A stretch of DNA of 57,319 nucleotides from assembly GCA_029254025.1 (NCBI GenBank), contig JAQWYK010000014.1, positions 1 through 57,319 of the forward strand, written 5' to 3'. The notes under the pieces are model-generated. The model did no database searches and was not told the DNA's origin. It saw only the letters and a program-made list of their open reading frames with translations. The position numbers and the translations under genes were made by a program. Below are positions 44,206-53,477 of the stretch, piece by piece. Each line of letters begins with the position of its first letter. Position 1 is the first letter of the stretch. The stretch is from Crocinitomicaceae bacterium (GTDB taxonomy: Bacteria > Bacteroidota > Bacteroidia > Flavobacteriales_D > Crocinitomicaceae).

Positions 44206-46329
44206 ATGAGCACAAGGTCATCGCTATACAAAACAATTAGTTGGTTTACTTTCAGTTTACTGATGACAGCATGTAATGTGCTTGAAAAAGGATATGGCGC
44301 TCTCGCGGAATATGATTATTTCACAGCAAAAAAACGATTTGAAAAATCGCTTAAAAAGAACACCTCCCCAGCGGCTTTTGGATTGAGTCAAATATATGGT
44401 AGGAATGATAATCCTTTCTCAAACTTAGATTCTGCTTATCATTATAGCTTGTTGTCTGTAGAAACTTACTTACAATTAGAAGAAAAAAAACGTATAGCAT
44501 ATAAGAGAGACATTGGATTAACGCTAAAACGAATGGAATTGTGGAGAGAAGCTATCAGCGTTCGATTCTTCGAGATGGCTCGATCGAAAAATTCGATTCA
44601 AGGATACATGGAATTTGCATCGAACCATCCTTGGTCTTCTTTAAAAGATTCGTCCATCTATTTGAGAGATTCGTTGGCATTTGATGAAGCCCTCAAGTGG
44701 AATAATTCACGTAGCTATGGACAATTTATTACGCACTATGATGAGAGCGTGTTCATTAGTCAGGCGAGATTAAAACTAGAGGAAGCGCAGTATACAGAAA
44801 CGATTGTAGAGGGGGATATCGATTCCTACATTCGGTTTTTAGAACTTTTTCCTTCGAATCATTTATCCGAAAAGGCACATCGAAACATATATAAGCTTAG
44901 CACCGAAGAGAATACAGAACAAAGTTACAGTGATTTTATTGAGAACTATCCACACAATCCTTATGTGAATGAAGCTTGGCTGAATCTTTATCGAATTGCT
45001 ACGTCAGATTATACGGCCAAAACTATTAATGCGTTCGACCAACGCTATCCGGATTTTCCGTTTCATGATTTAATTATCGCAGACCTCGAGTTGGTCACGA
45101 TGAACTTGATTCCATATAGGTTAAACGATTTATTCGGTTATATGGATGTTGGCGGAATCCCCCTAATTCCTCCGTCCTTTGATTTTGCTGGAGTATTTAG
45201 CAACGGTTTAGCGGTCGTGAGTAAAGATGGTGTTTATGGATATATTGACAAGAATAAAGAATTAGTGATTGATTATCAATTTGATGACGCCGGAGATTTT
45301 GATCAGGGCAGAGCGATTATAGAACAAAATGGTGCACTTGGTGTGATTGATCGGACGGGTAAATACATTTTGCCGCCTGTATACGATGAGATTGGACCAA
45401 TTTCGGACGGACTTATGTATGCGGCACAAGGTGATCATTATGGTTATTATGACACCTACGGTTACAATCGAATTCCTATGAAATATGAGGAAGCATATTC
45501 TTTCAGTAATGGGTTGGCAAAAGTTATATTTGAGGGCCAAACTCAATTGATTGATACCGATGGAGGAACAGTGCTGAGGGCAAAGAATGCTGACTTGCGA
45601 AAATTTTCAGATTCATTGTATATTTATGAGTTAAGGGATTCCGTTAATTTGATTTCATTGACTGGCGATTTTATATTGGATCGATTTGCAGATAGAATTG
45701 GTCCATTGTCTGAGAACAGAGCGCTTATTCAAAAAAATGGGAAGTATGGTTATATCAATCGATACGGCGAAGAAATGATTCCTATCAAATTTTTAGTTTT
45801 CCCGAATTTAAATCAATTTTCATCGTTCGAAAATGGTCACGTTCGCATCCGTAAAGTTGATTTGTACGGTATGATTGATAGTTTGGGGCAACAGATATTT
45901 CCTGCATTATTTGAAGATATTGGAGATTTTGGGGGACTTACTCCTGTCACAAAAGGAAAACAGTGGGGCTATGCTGATCCAAAAGTGAAGTTGCAAATTC
46001 CATATCAATATGATTATGCGTATCCTTTTATAGATGATCGCGCAATCGTTGTTCTTGAAAATCAATACGGAATTATTGATATGAAGGGGGAATGGGTTGC
46101 TACTCCGAATTTTGAAGATATCAAGCAGGTCTCATCAAAATTATTCATTATCAAAAAAAACGGGTTATTCGGGCTGATAAATTCCAGCGGAGAAATACTA
46201 TTACCTGCTATGTATCGTCGTTATTTAACCTTGGACAACGATATGATTCAATTAGAAGCGGAAGATGAAATTAGTTACTTTGTTGTATCTAAACGGCAAT
46301 TAATTTCGTTAAAGAAGGACGATGAATAA
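44206..46329 (+). CDS. WG-repeat lipoprotein with N-terminal helical region
   Basis: 707 residues. Signal peptide and lipobox LMTAC (about Cys23), then a helical, TPR-like region (about 25-290; EYDYFTAKKRFEKSLKKN opens it). From about 300 to 690 come roughly ten KWG/WG repeats of 35-45 residues with the pattern GLA-V-K-G-YGYID--G--VIP-YD. Such repeats form curved beta solenoids and are thought to bind ligands or partners; the role is not known. The last codons overlap the next gene by eight bases, so the pair is a translationally coupled unit. Probably attached to the periplasmic face of the outer or inner membrane. Confidence 0.85.
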   Translation: MSTRSSLYKTISWFTFSLLMTACNVLEKGYGALAEYDYFTAKKRFEKSLKKNTSPAAFGLSQIYGRNDNPFSNLDSAYHYSLLSVETYLQLEEKKRIAYKRDIGLTLKRMELWREAISVRFFEMARSKNSIQGYMEFASNHPWSSLKDSSIYLRDSLAFDEALKWNNSRSYGQFITHYDESVFISQARLKLEEAQYTETIVEGDIDSYIRFLELFPSNHLSEKAHRNIYKLSTEENTEQSYSDFIENYPHNPYVNEAWLNLYRIATSDYTAKTINAFDQRYPDFPFHDLIIADLELVTMNLIPYRLNDLFGYMDVGGIPLIPPSFDFAGVFSNGLAVVSKDGVYGYIDKNKELVIDYQFDDAGDFDQGRAIIEQNGALGVIDRTGKYILPPVYDEIGPISDGLMYAAQGDHYGYYDTYGYNRIPMKYEEAYSFSNGLAKVIFEGQTQLIDTDGGTVLRAKNADLRKFSDSLYIYELRDSVNLISLTGDFILDRFADRIGPLSENRALIQKNGKYGYINRYGEEMIPIKFLVFPNLNQFSSFENGHVRIRKVDLYGMIDSLGQQIFPALFEDIGDFGGLTPVTKGKQWGYADPKVKLQIPYQYDYAYPFIDDRAIVVLENQYGIIDMKGEWVATPNFEDIKQVSSKLFIIKKNGLFGLINSSGEILLPAMYRRYLTLDNDMIQLEAEDEISYFVVSKRQLISLKKDDE

Positions 46330-47113
46330 TATCTTGTACTTCATAGAAAAGCATAAATACGGGATTGTGGTTGCGTTGATTTTGCATCTGGGTGTATTTC
46401 TGTACCTCCAAATGAAGACTTATGAGGAGCGTGTGCCCTTTGAAGCATGGTCTTTTCAAGGAAAAAATATAGAAGCTCCAGATGATATTGAGATAACTCC
46501 GGATCAGATTGAATCTTTTGAAGAAGCACAGCTAGACCCAGAGTTTTTTCGGGAAATTACATCTCATGTGACAAATATTCATGATGAGCGTGAAAAATCA
46601 ACTTCTAAGAATGAATATTATTCGTCCTACAAAGGTAACGCAGAGGAAAATATTCGAGATTTTGAGAAAAGTGTAATCGCAAGTTTACAAGGTCAACGTG
46701 CGAGTGAGGAGGAGACTTCCACTTCAGATATTGAGTCTCAAGATGGAAATGAGAAACATGAAACAACCTCCACCAGCAATCAAACTGGGTCAGATAAAGC
46801 CTATGCCGGTGAAACAATGGTAAGTTATGACTTGAAAAATCGTTATCCTTTGAACAACAATGATTGGCATGTTCGAAATCCAGGATATACATGTGGTAAT
46901 ATCAACGGTAAAGTAGTTGTAAAAGTTCGGGTCGGCAACAGTGGAGATGTTATTTATGCGAAGGTTATTCCTGAATTATCAGTTAACCCTACGGATTGTA
47001 TGATTCGTCAGGCTGAGAAGTACGCTTTACTTTCTCGATTCAACTTTGATGGTAATGCTTCCAAACAGCAAGAAGGTGCAATAACTTATCAATTCGTTTA
47101 TCGCAAGCCATGA
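46322..47113 (+). CDS. TonB-like energy-transducer-type protein
   Basis: 263 residues. One N-terminal transmembrane helix (about 12-30), a long polar acidic, Ser/Thr-rich linker (about 40-165) rather than the Pro-rich linker of classical TonB, and a C-terminal domain (about 175-263). That domain has INGKVVVKVRVGNSGDVIYAKVIPEL, the GxVxVxFxVxxxGxVxxxxV pattern of TonB C-terminal domains. Two cysteines (in GYTCGN and TDCMIR) flank that strand pair. No ExbB/ExbD genes are near. It overlaps the WG-repeat lipoprotein gene and converges on uvrB with nine bases between stops. Whether it binds TonB-dependent receptors or only shares the fold is open. Confidence 0.78.
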   Translation: MNNILYFIEKHKYGIVVALILHLGVFLYLQMKTYEERVPFEAWSFQGKNIEAPDDIEITPDQIESFEEAQLDPEFFREITSHVTNIHDEREKSTSKNEYYSSYKGNAEENIRDFEKSVIASLQGQRASEEETSTSDIESQDGNEKHETTSTSNQTGSDKAYAGETMVSYDLKNRYPLNNNDWHVRNPGYTCGNINGKVVVKVRVGNSGDVIYAKVIPELSVNPTDCMIRQAEKYALLSRFNFDGNASKQQEGAITYQFVYRKP

Positions 47114-47122
47114 CCACTTGTT

Positions 47123-49141
47123 TTAATTTTCCTTACTTTTTAAAAGTTGCTGAAGCGCAAACATTTCGTCTCTTAAGCGTGCTGCCTCGATAAAATCCAA
47201 TTCTTTTGCTGCTTTTTCCATTTCTTTGCGTGTATGCTGAATACTTTTCTCAAGTTGAGCAACATCCATATAGCGCATCACTGGGTCAGCAGCTATTGAC
47301 TCCAAATGCTCTTTTATGGTGTATGCTGCTTTTTCGACAGGTGTTTCTGCTCGGGAAATATACGTTTCATTTGATTTTTTTAGAGGTTGTGGGGTCAATC
47401 CGTGTTCCTCATTGTACTCCATTTGTATAGCTCTTCTGCGCGCCGTTTCGTCTATTGTTTTTTGCATGGAATCCGTCATCTTGTCTGCGTACATGATTAC
47501 TTTTCCATTGACGTTACGTGCAGCTCTTCCAACGGTCTGAACGAGTGATCGTTCGTTTCTTAAGAACCCTTCTTTATCTGCATCTAAAATCGCAACAAGG
47601 CTTACTTCAGGAAGATCGAGTCCTTCTCGTAAAAGATTTACACCAATGAGTACATCAAATGTACCAGCTCTCAATTGTTGTAAAATTTGAATCCTTTCAA
47701 GTGTATCTATTTCACTATGAATGTAGCGACACGCAATGCCCATTCTATCCAAGTATTTTTGAAGTTCTTCTGCCATACGTTTGGTTAAGGTAGTTATAAG
47801 TACTCTCTCTTCTAAAGTGATTCTAGCTTGAATTTCCTCCATTAAATCATCAATCTGATTTGTGCTTGGCTTTACTTCGATAAGCGGATCTAATAAGCCT
47901 GTAGGACGAATGACTTGTTCCACAACAATGCCATCTGATTTTTCAATTTCATAATCGGCGGGAGTTGCTGAAACGTAAATAACATCATTGAGTAAGGTTT
48001 CGAATTCTTCAAACTGCAATGGTCGATTATCCATCGCTGCCTGAAGTCTGAATCCATAATCAACAAGATTAATCTTGCGCGCTCGATCACCACCATACAT
48101 TCCTTTTACTTGCGGGAGTGTCACGTGACTTTCGTCTATTACCATCATGAAGTCCTTCGGAAAATAATCCAATAAACAGAACGGACGAGTTCCAGGTTCT
48201 CGCTTATCAAAATAGCGTGAATAATTTTCAATTCCAGAGCAGTATCCTAACTCTCGAATCATCTCGAGATCGAAGTTAGTGCGTTCTTCTAACCGTTTAG
48301 CCTCTATGATTTTCCCCTCTTTTCTGAAACTTTCAAGTTGGATAACCAAATCATCTTGGATTTGAGTAATTGCCGCTTGAGTAGTTTCTGGAGAACTTAC
48401 AAAAATGTTGGCAGGATAAATATTGATGGCCTCAAAGGTTTCTATTACTTGAGTGGATTCAGGGTCAATGGTTTGTATAGCTTCAATTTCATCCCCCCAA
48501 AATGCGACTCTTAGTGCATAGTCCGAATAAGCTAAAAAAATGTCAATTGTATCACCTTTTACGCGAAACGTTCCTCGTTTAAAATCTTCGCCTGCTCTTG
48601 AATACAGGTTTTCAACCAAACGAAAAAGGAATTTGTTACGACTAATTACTTGATCTTTTTTAATGGGGATGATGCTGTTAGCGAATTCGTTCGGGTTACC
48701 AATACCATAAATACAGGAGACAGAAGAAACCACAATAACATCACGTCGTCCAGATAACAAAGCAGAGGTAGCAGATAACCGTAGCTTTTCTATTTCATCA
48801 TTGATGGCAAGGTCTTTTTCAATGTAGGTATCTGTTACGGGCAGATATGCTTCAGGTTGATAATAGTCGTAGTAGGAAACGAAATATTCGACGGCATTTT
48901 TTGGGAAGAATTGTTTAAACTCTCCGTATAATTGAGCTGCGAGTGTTTTATTGTGCGAAAGTATAAGTGTTGGCTTATTGATTTCCTTAATTACATTCGC
49001 TACTGTGAATGTCTTTCCACTTCCTGTTACTCCTAGAAGAGTTTGGTGTTTGGTTTTTTTGGCAAGTCCTTCAACTAATTGACGTATGGCTTCAGGTTGA
49101 TCACCTGTTGGCTCAAATGGGGATTGCAATTCAAATTCCAT
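47123..49141 (-). CDS. uvrB: UvrABC excision nuclease subunit B
   Basis: 672 residues, the standard UvrB length. Works with UvrA and UvrC in nucleotide excision repair. Walker A GVTGSGKT (about 39-46), the beta-hairpin region YYDYYQPEAYLP that clamps damaged DNA, VIDESHV (Walker B), helicase motifs IGVNLLREGLDLPEVSLVAILDADKEGFLR and QTVGRAARNVNGK, and the C-terminal UVR domain (about 630-672, ELDFIEAARLRDEMFALQQLL) that binds UvrC. Transcribed alone. Confidence 0.97.
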   Translation of the reverse strand: MEFELQSPFEPTGDQPEAIRQLVEGLAKKTKHQTLLGVTGSGKTFTVANVIKEINKPTLILSHNKTLAAQLYGEFKQFFPKNAVEYFVSYYDYYQPEAYLPVTDTYIEKDLAINDEIEKLRLSATSALLSGRRDVIVVSSVSCIYGIGNPNEFANSIIPIKKDQVISRNKFLFRLVENLYSRAGEDFKRGTFRVKGDTIDIFLAYSDYALRVAFWGDEIEAIQTIDPESTQVIETFEAINIYPANIFVSSPETTQAAITQIQDDLVIQLESFRKEGKIIEAKRLEERTNFDLEMIRELGYCSGIENYSRYFDKREPGTRPFCLLDYFPKDFMMVIDESHVTLPQVKGMYGGDRARKINLVDYGFRLQAAMDNRPLQFEEFETLLNDVIYVSATPADYEIEKSDGIVVEQVIRPTGLLDPLIEVKPSTNQIDDLMEEIQARITLEERVLITTLTKRMAEELQKYLDRMGIACRYIHSEIDTLERIQILQQLRAGTFDVLIGVNLLREGLDLPEVSLVAILDADKEGFLRNERSLVQTVGRAARNVNGKVIMYADKMTDSMQKTIDETARRRAIQMEYNEEHGLTPQPLKKSNETYISRAETPVEKAAYTIKEHLESIAADPVMRYMDVAQLEKSIQHTRKEMEKAAKELDFIEAARLRDEMFALQQLLKSKEN

Positions 49142-49182
49142 GGGGTAATATTACGAATTCTTAAGGACTATACTCATTGGAT

Positions 49183-50220
49183 TCATGAGTACGTCACACG
49201 ATATTTTAGGTGTCCTTTTTCAATATAGAGTGGGCTGTTAACATTATTAGTATACAATGCCCCCGTACCAAGTCCTTGAGGCAATGCTACTTCATACTTA
49301 GCTGTAAATTGAGCAATAGCATTCAATCCAATATTAGATTCAAGCGCACTTGTAATCCACCATTTTATGTTTAGATCTTCCGCTATTTCGATCCATTCAA
49401 TGGTTCCTTTAAAGCCCCCAATAAGACTTGGTTTTAAGATGATGTATTGTGGCTGGATGGTTGAAAGTAGATTTTTCTTATCTTTCGTTGTTGCGCATCC
49501 AATGAGTTCTTCATCTAAAGCAATGGGGAGTGGGGATTGTCGACACAACTCTGTCATCTGTCCCACTTGATTCACTGCTATAGGTTGTTCAATTGAATGA
49601 ATGTCTAACGAAGAGAGGATTCTCAATTTTTCATGAGCTTCCTTTGTAGAGAAGGCTCCATTAGCATCTACACGTAATGTAATTTCCTCTTTTGAAAACT
49701 TAGAACGTAGTTTACGAAGGAGTTCTATCTCATGTTCGAAGTCAATCGCCCCAATCTTCATTTTAATACACGTGAAGCCTTGTTTAATTTTTTCTTCAAT
49801 TTGCTCTTGCATAAATTCTGGTGAACCCATCCATATCAGTCCATTGATGGGTATAACACTATTTCCTTCAGTAAACTGAGATGGGAAATATATTTGTTTT
49901 CCATTATTTTTCAAGTCAAGTAAGGCCATCTCTGCACCAAAATAGATGGATGGAAACATCTCCAGCTCCTCCAAATGATTGGCGTAATATTCAATATTTT
50001 CACAAACATCGACGACTTTCTTTTCGTACAGAATATCATCGATATAATCTGGTGATAGTCCTGGGATAATGCTACATTCCCCAATACCAATGGTTTCTGG
50101 TCTATCGGAGTGATGGATGGAAATGAACCAGGCTTTTTTATCTGTTAATATTCCGCGGCTAGTGCCACTCGGGCGTTTAAATTGAAAAATTCTTTTTTCG
50201 TAGGAGGCGATTAGACTCAT
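49183..50220 (-). CDS. menC: o-succinylbenzoate synthase
   Basis: 345 residues of the enolase superfamily, muconate-lactonizing subgroup. It dehydrates SHCHC to o-succinylbenzoate in menaquinone synthesis. Seen: the catalytic lysine pair region IKMKIGAIDFEHE (about 155), LRVDANGAF with the first metal ligand, SIEQPI with the second, DEELIG with the third, and YIILKPSLIGGF with the second catalytic lysine. Its start overlaps the menA stop in an ATGA four-base overlap, so the two menaquinone genes are coupled. A dipeptide epimerase would be the alternative, but the neighbour settles it. Confidence 0.9.
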   Translation of the reverse strand: MSLIASYEKRIFQFKRPSGTSRGILTDKKAWFISIHHSDRPETIGIGECSIIPGLSPDYIDDILYEKKVVDVCENIEYYANHLEELEMFPSIYFGAEMALLDLKNNGKQIYFPSQFTEGNSVIPINGLIWMGSPEFMQEQIEEKIKQGFTCIKMKIGAIDFEHEIELLRKLRSKFSKEEITLRVDANGAFSTKEAHEKLRILSSLDIHSIEQPIAVNQVGQMTELCRQSPLPIALDEELIGCATTKDKKNLLSTIQPQYIILKPSLIGGFKGTIEWIEIAEDLNIKWWITSALESNIGLNAIAQFTAKYEVALPQGLGTGALYTNNVNSPLYIEKGHLKYRVTYS

Positions 50221-51113
50221 ACTAACGAGACAATTAAAAAGATGAGTGAAATGGCGAATGTACCTAATGCAACTTTTTTAAGTTCAGGATCTAAATCCTT
50301 TGGAACAGTCGTATTCCAAACTTTTATCAAATGTGGAATAAGTACGAAAAAGGGGATAGCACTTAACAAGTAGTACGGATTATTCTGCAGAGAATACATC
50401 AGGAGACTACACATAGCTCCTGAAATTAGTATACTATGATAAATTTTGGCTGCTTTAAATCCTATTTTTACAACTAAGGTACGTTTACCAACCGAGGTAT
50501 CATTTTCTTGGTCCCGCATATTGTTTAGGTTGAGCACAGCGACACTTAAAAAGCCAACAGTTAAACTTAGTAGTACAAGTTGTTCATCAAATGACTTGGA
50601 AAAAAGGGGATAGACTCCCAGTACGCTAACTCCTCCAAAGAAAATAAATACGAAAAGATCTCCAAATCCTGAGTATCCATAGGCTCTTTTTCCTACAGTG
50701 TATGTAATTGCTGCAAGAATTGCAGCTATAGTAAGTCCGAAATATGCATAAAGAATACTTGTGGGTAAGTCTTTAACACCAATGAGAATTAATGGAATTG
50801 CTGAACCAATTGATAATATGATAAACAAGATAACAGCAAGCTTCATTTCTGTAACCGAAATTAGTCCTGATTGGACACTGCGCATTGGCCCAACGCGATG
50901 CTCGTTGTCAGCTCCTTTTAGACTATCGCCTAAGTCATTTGCGAGATTCGATAATATTTGAAAAAATAAGGTCGTGAGGACAGCAAGAATAAAGATTGAT
51001 GTATTCCAATACCCTTGAGCCAAAGCACAGCTGCTACCAACAATAATTCCCGAGAGTGATAACGGTAAGGTCCGTAATCGGAAGGCTCGAATCCATGCAA
51101 CAGTTTTCGACAT
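50217..51113 (-). CDS. menA: 1,4-dihydroxy-2-naphthoate polyprenyltransferase
   Basis: 298 residues from the ATG at 51113; an upstream in-frame start (51224) adds 37 residues with no homology and runs into the divergent gene. UbiA-family membrane enzyme, attaching the polyprenyl chain to DHNA in menaquinone synthesis. About eight transmembrane helices. The first Asp-rich site is NLANDLGDSLKGADN (about 69-83) and the second is near LNLNNMRDQENDTSVGKRT (about 175-193), both needed for Mg-diphosphate binding. Followed directly by menC. Confidence 0.93.
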   Translation of the reverse strand: MSKTVAWIRAFRLRTLPLSLSGIIVGSSCALAQGYWNTSIFILAVLTTLFFQILSNLANDLGDSLKGADNEHRVGPMRSVQSGLISVTEMKLAVILFIILSIGSAIPLILIGVKDLPTSILYAYFGLTIAAILAAITYTVGKRAYGYSGFGDLFVFIFFGGVSVLGVYPLFSKSFDEQLVLLSLTVGFLSVAVLNLNNMRDQENDTSVGKRTLVVKIGFKAAKIYHSILISGAMCSLLMYSLQNNPYYLLSAIPFFVLIPHLIKVWNTTVPKDLDPELKKVALGTFAISLIFLIVSLV

Positions 51114-51229
51114 CGTACAAAAATCTGAAAATTTAATGGATGAACACTTAAATGAATGCAAAAGTTTTCGAGAAAGTCGAGGTTTATGCGTTCTTATTAT
51201 TTCAGCTATTTTTGTCAAAAACAAAAATC

Positions 51230-51871
51230 ATGGAATTCATTTCAGAAAAATTAGACGAATACGTGGTCAAGCACACTGCCGACGAACCTCAATTATTGTA
51301 TCAATTAAATCGAGAAACTCATTTAAAGGTGCTACAACCACGTATGCTGAGTGGTCACTTTCAAGGTCGTGTGTTAAGTATGTTTTCTAAAATGATTCAA
51401 CCAAAGAATATTCTGGAAATCGGTACTTATACAGGGTACTCTACATTGTGTTTTTTAGAGGGGTTAGTTGAAGGTGGGAAAATTACCACAATTGACATTA
51501 ATTATGAATTAGAGGACATGGTTCGTCGCTACTTTGACCTATCTGGTAGGAGTGAGGCAATAGATTATAAAATTGGAGATGCCATGGAAATTGTCCCCAC
51601 GCTGCAAGAGGAATTCGACTTAGTATTTATTGATGCCGATAAGGATAATTATTTAAATTACTATCATCAAGTTATCGACAAAGTTAAGCTTGGAGGATTT
51701 ATCATTGCGGATAATGTTTTGTGGTCAGGAAAGGTTACAGGAGAATATGATCAGCTTGATGCGGATACCAAAACACTTGTTGACTTGAATCAGCTTGTGC
51801 ACGATGACAAGCGAGTAGAACATGTCTTATTACCTATTCGAGATGGATTAATGGTTATGCGAAGGGTCTAA
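51230..51871 (+). CDS. SAM-dependent O-methyltransferase (family 3)
   Basis: 213 residues from the ATG at 51230; the upstream in-frame ATG at 51152 adds 26 residues that precede the family N-terminus (MEFISEKLDEYVVKHT). Class I Rossmann methyltransferase of the catechol/caffeoyl-CoA O-methyltransferase type: SAM-binding ILEIGTYTGYSTL (about 64-76), a DINYELE acidic loop and FDLVFIDADKDNY with the metal-binding Asp. NVLWSGKV follows. The natural phenolic substrate is unknown. Divergent from menA and overlapping the stop of the FtsB-like gene by four bases. Confidence 0.9.
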   Translation: MEFISEKLDEYVVKHTADEPQLLYQLNRETHLKVLQPRMLSGHFQGRVLSMFSKMIQPKNILEIGTYTGYSTLCFLEGLVEGGKITTIDINYELEDMVRRYFDLSGRSEAIDYKIGDAMEIVPTLQEEFDLVFIDADKDNYLNYYHQVIDKVKLGGFIIADNVLWSGKVTGEYDQLDADTKTLVDLNQLVHDDKRVEHVLLPIRDGLMVMRRV

Positions 51872-52152
51872 TCCTCTACAATTACAAATATATCTTCATC
51901 ATCCCGTTTGAACATTTTTTCTTCACGCGCGAATTGTTCTATTGATTCGAGATTATTTAGTTGATGAAGGACCTCTTTTGTTTGCTCAAGCTTTTCCTGC
52001 ATTTCAGCTTTTTCAGCAATGATTTTATTATACTTAACTTGTTGACGAATGATAGAGAAAACATCTACATCATCTAAAAACAAGGCGTAGACTCCGAAAA
52101 TGAATAAGGTTAGAATGAATTTATTTCTTAGGTATTTTAAGTATTTAAGCAT
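51868..52152 (-). CDS. FtsB/DivIC family septum formation initiator
   Basis: 94 residues: a short cytoplasmic basic stretch, one transmembrane helix (about 12-27) and a periplasmic coiled coil (about 35-65, with leucine heptads) ending in LNNLESIEQFAREEKMFKRDDEDIFVI, the FtsB/DivIC signature. FtsB links FtsL and FtsQ at the division site and activates septal peptidoglycan synthesis. Stands alone; converges on the O-methyltransferase gene. Confidence 0.88.
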   Translation of the reverse strand: MLKYLKYLRNKFILTLFIFGVYALFLDDVDVFSIIRQQVKYNKIIAEKAEMQEKLEQTKEVLHQLNNLESIEQFAREEKMFKRDDEDIFVIVED

Positions 52153-52264
52153 ATTTCAAAGTTAAACACTTATTAAAGTTCAAACCTCCGAAACTCTTGT
52201 GAATTTTGAAGAACACACTGTTAATAGCGAATAACATATTTTAACGGTGTCCTGGGTAAGTATC

Positions 52265-53011
52265 TTATTCTCTCATTTTTAATTTGATTTCTCCATTTCT
52301 GAAGGTAAGAATTTCGTCCATTTGTTCGATGAGAATGTTTCCCAGTTCGTCTGTTCCTCGTATAATTCCTTCAGTGCTCTTACCTTTATAAAGGTAGCTA
52401 ACAGATTCATTCATATTGCATAAAAACGCGTCGTAGTATCCCTTTATTATTTCCGCAGATGTATTAGTGAAGGCATACAGACGTGCATTTAAGTGATAAA
52501 TAATTTCAAAAAGAACACTTTTCACGTTCACTGATTCACCTGTTATTTCACGAAGAGAGGTTGGCTTCAATTCATCAAAAATAGTTTGATTAATATTCAC
52601 TCCAACACCTATGATTGAGTAGTTTACACTCCCTGATTTAAAGTTGTTTTCAATGAGTATTCCGGCAATTTTTCTTTTGTCAACATAAATATCATTAGGC
52701 CATTTAATGCGTGCATTAATCTTGAAAGTGGCTAAGAAGTCCAACAGGGCTAAACTAACACAATGATTAATTGTTATACTCGATATGTTGTTGACAAATT
52801 GAGGTTCGAGTAGAAAGCTAAATGTGAGGTTTTGAAATGGGTTTGACTGCCATTTATTGGCGCGTTGACCGCGACCATCTGTCTGTATGTCTGACAGAAT
52901 TACCGCACCAGAGCTTATTTTGCCTTCATTTTTTAGCTTGGCAACGTAATTGTTCGTGCTGTCTACAGATTCTAAATGAATAATACGGTGTCCTACGTAA
53001 GTCTTAACCAT
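52265..53011 (-). CDS. birA: Biotin--[acetyl-CoA-carboxylase] ligase
   Basis: 248 residues, a class I biotin protein ligase without the N-terminal DNA-binding domain, so it is not a repressor. Landmarks: SVDSTNNYVAKL, SDIQTDGRGQRANKWQSNP (biotinyl-AMP loop, normally GRGR-R-W), IKWPNDIYVDKRKIAGILIEN and IIGVGVNIN. It biotinylates the acetyl-CoA carboxylase carrier protein. Divergent from rsfS with a 70-bp intergenic region, the usual arrangement in Bacteroidota. Confidence 0.94.
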   Translation of the reverse strand: MVKTYVGHRIIHLESVDSTNNYVAKLKNEGKISSGAVILSDIQTDGRGQRANKWQSNPFQNLTFSFLLEPQFVNNISSITINHCVSLALLDFLATFKINARIKWPNDIYVDKRKIAGILIENNFKSGSVNYSIIGVGVNINQTIFDELKPTSLREITGESVNVKSVLFEIIYHLNARLYAFTNTSAEIIKGYYDAFLCNMNESVSYLYKGKSTEGIIRGTDELGNILIEQMDEILTFRNGEIKLKMRE

Positions 53012-53054
53012 TGTTAAAATGAGTTATGGAAAGGATGTAAAATTAAAATTTAAT

Positions 53055-53062
53055 TAGCTTTG
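53055..53062 (+). promoter_or_regulatory. -7 box (TAGCTTTG) for the rsfS-ftsH run
   Basis: Perfect TAnnTTTG, 19 bases before the rsfS start codon; no good -33 TTG at the usual spacing. Confidence 0.5.
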
Positions 53063-53081
53063 TAAGCTACGATAAAATTGA

Positions 53082-53459
53082 ATGGTTAAAATTAAAAAAC
53101 AAATTGATTCCGAGCTGCTGTGCAATTCAATAGTAGAGGGGATGAAAGATAATAAGGCGAAGAACATTGTTGTTCTTGACTTGCGGAAAATTGAAAATGC
53201 GGTAACAGATTTTTTTGTTATCTGTAGTGGAGATTCAACAACTCAAGTCGAAGGTATTGCGAGCTCTGTAACTCGGTTGGTGCGAAAGGAATTACAAGAG
53301 AAACCTTGGCATCAAGAAGGGAAAGGAAATAATCAATGGATTTTGTTGGATTATGTTAATGTTGTGACGCACATCTTTTTCCATGAGCAACGCGATTATT
53401 ATGAATTAGAAGAATTATGGGCGGATGCCGTTCGAACGGATATTCCAGATGTAGTATAA
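53082..53459 (+). CDS. rsfS: Ribosome silencing factor RsfS
   Basis: 125 residues. Binds ribosomal protein L14 and blocks subunit joining under nutrient limitation. Family blocks: NIVVLDLRKIENAVTDFFVICSGDSTTQVEGIA, KPWHQEGKGNNQWILLDYVNVVTHIF and YYELEELWADA. Length as expected. First gene of the run rsfS-ftsH-DUF2007-cdsA-psd, 18 bp before ftsH. Confidence 0.95.
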   Translation: MVKIKKQIDSELLCNSIVEGMKDNKAKNIVVLDLRKIENAVTDFFVICSGDSTTQVEGIASSVTRLVRKELQEKPWHQEGKGNNQWILLDYVNVVTHIFFHEQRDYYELEELWADAVRTDIPDVV

Positions 53460-53477
53460 GTAGTTAGAAGAAAAATC

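Noticed and set aside
48121-48128. TCACGTGA, the core of a parS-like site
   Set aside because: Only eight of the sixteen parS positions match, and it lies inside the uvrB coding sequence.
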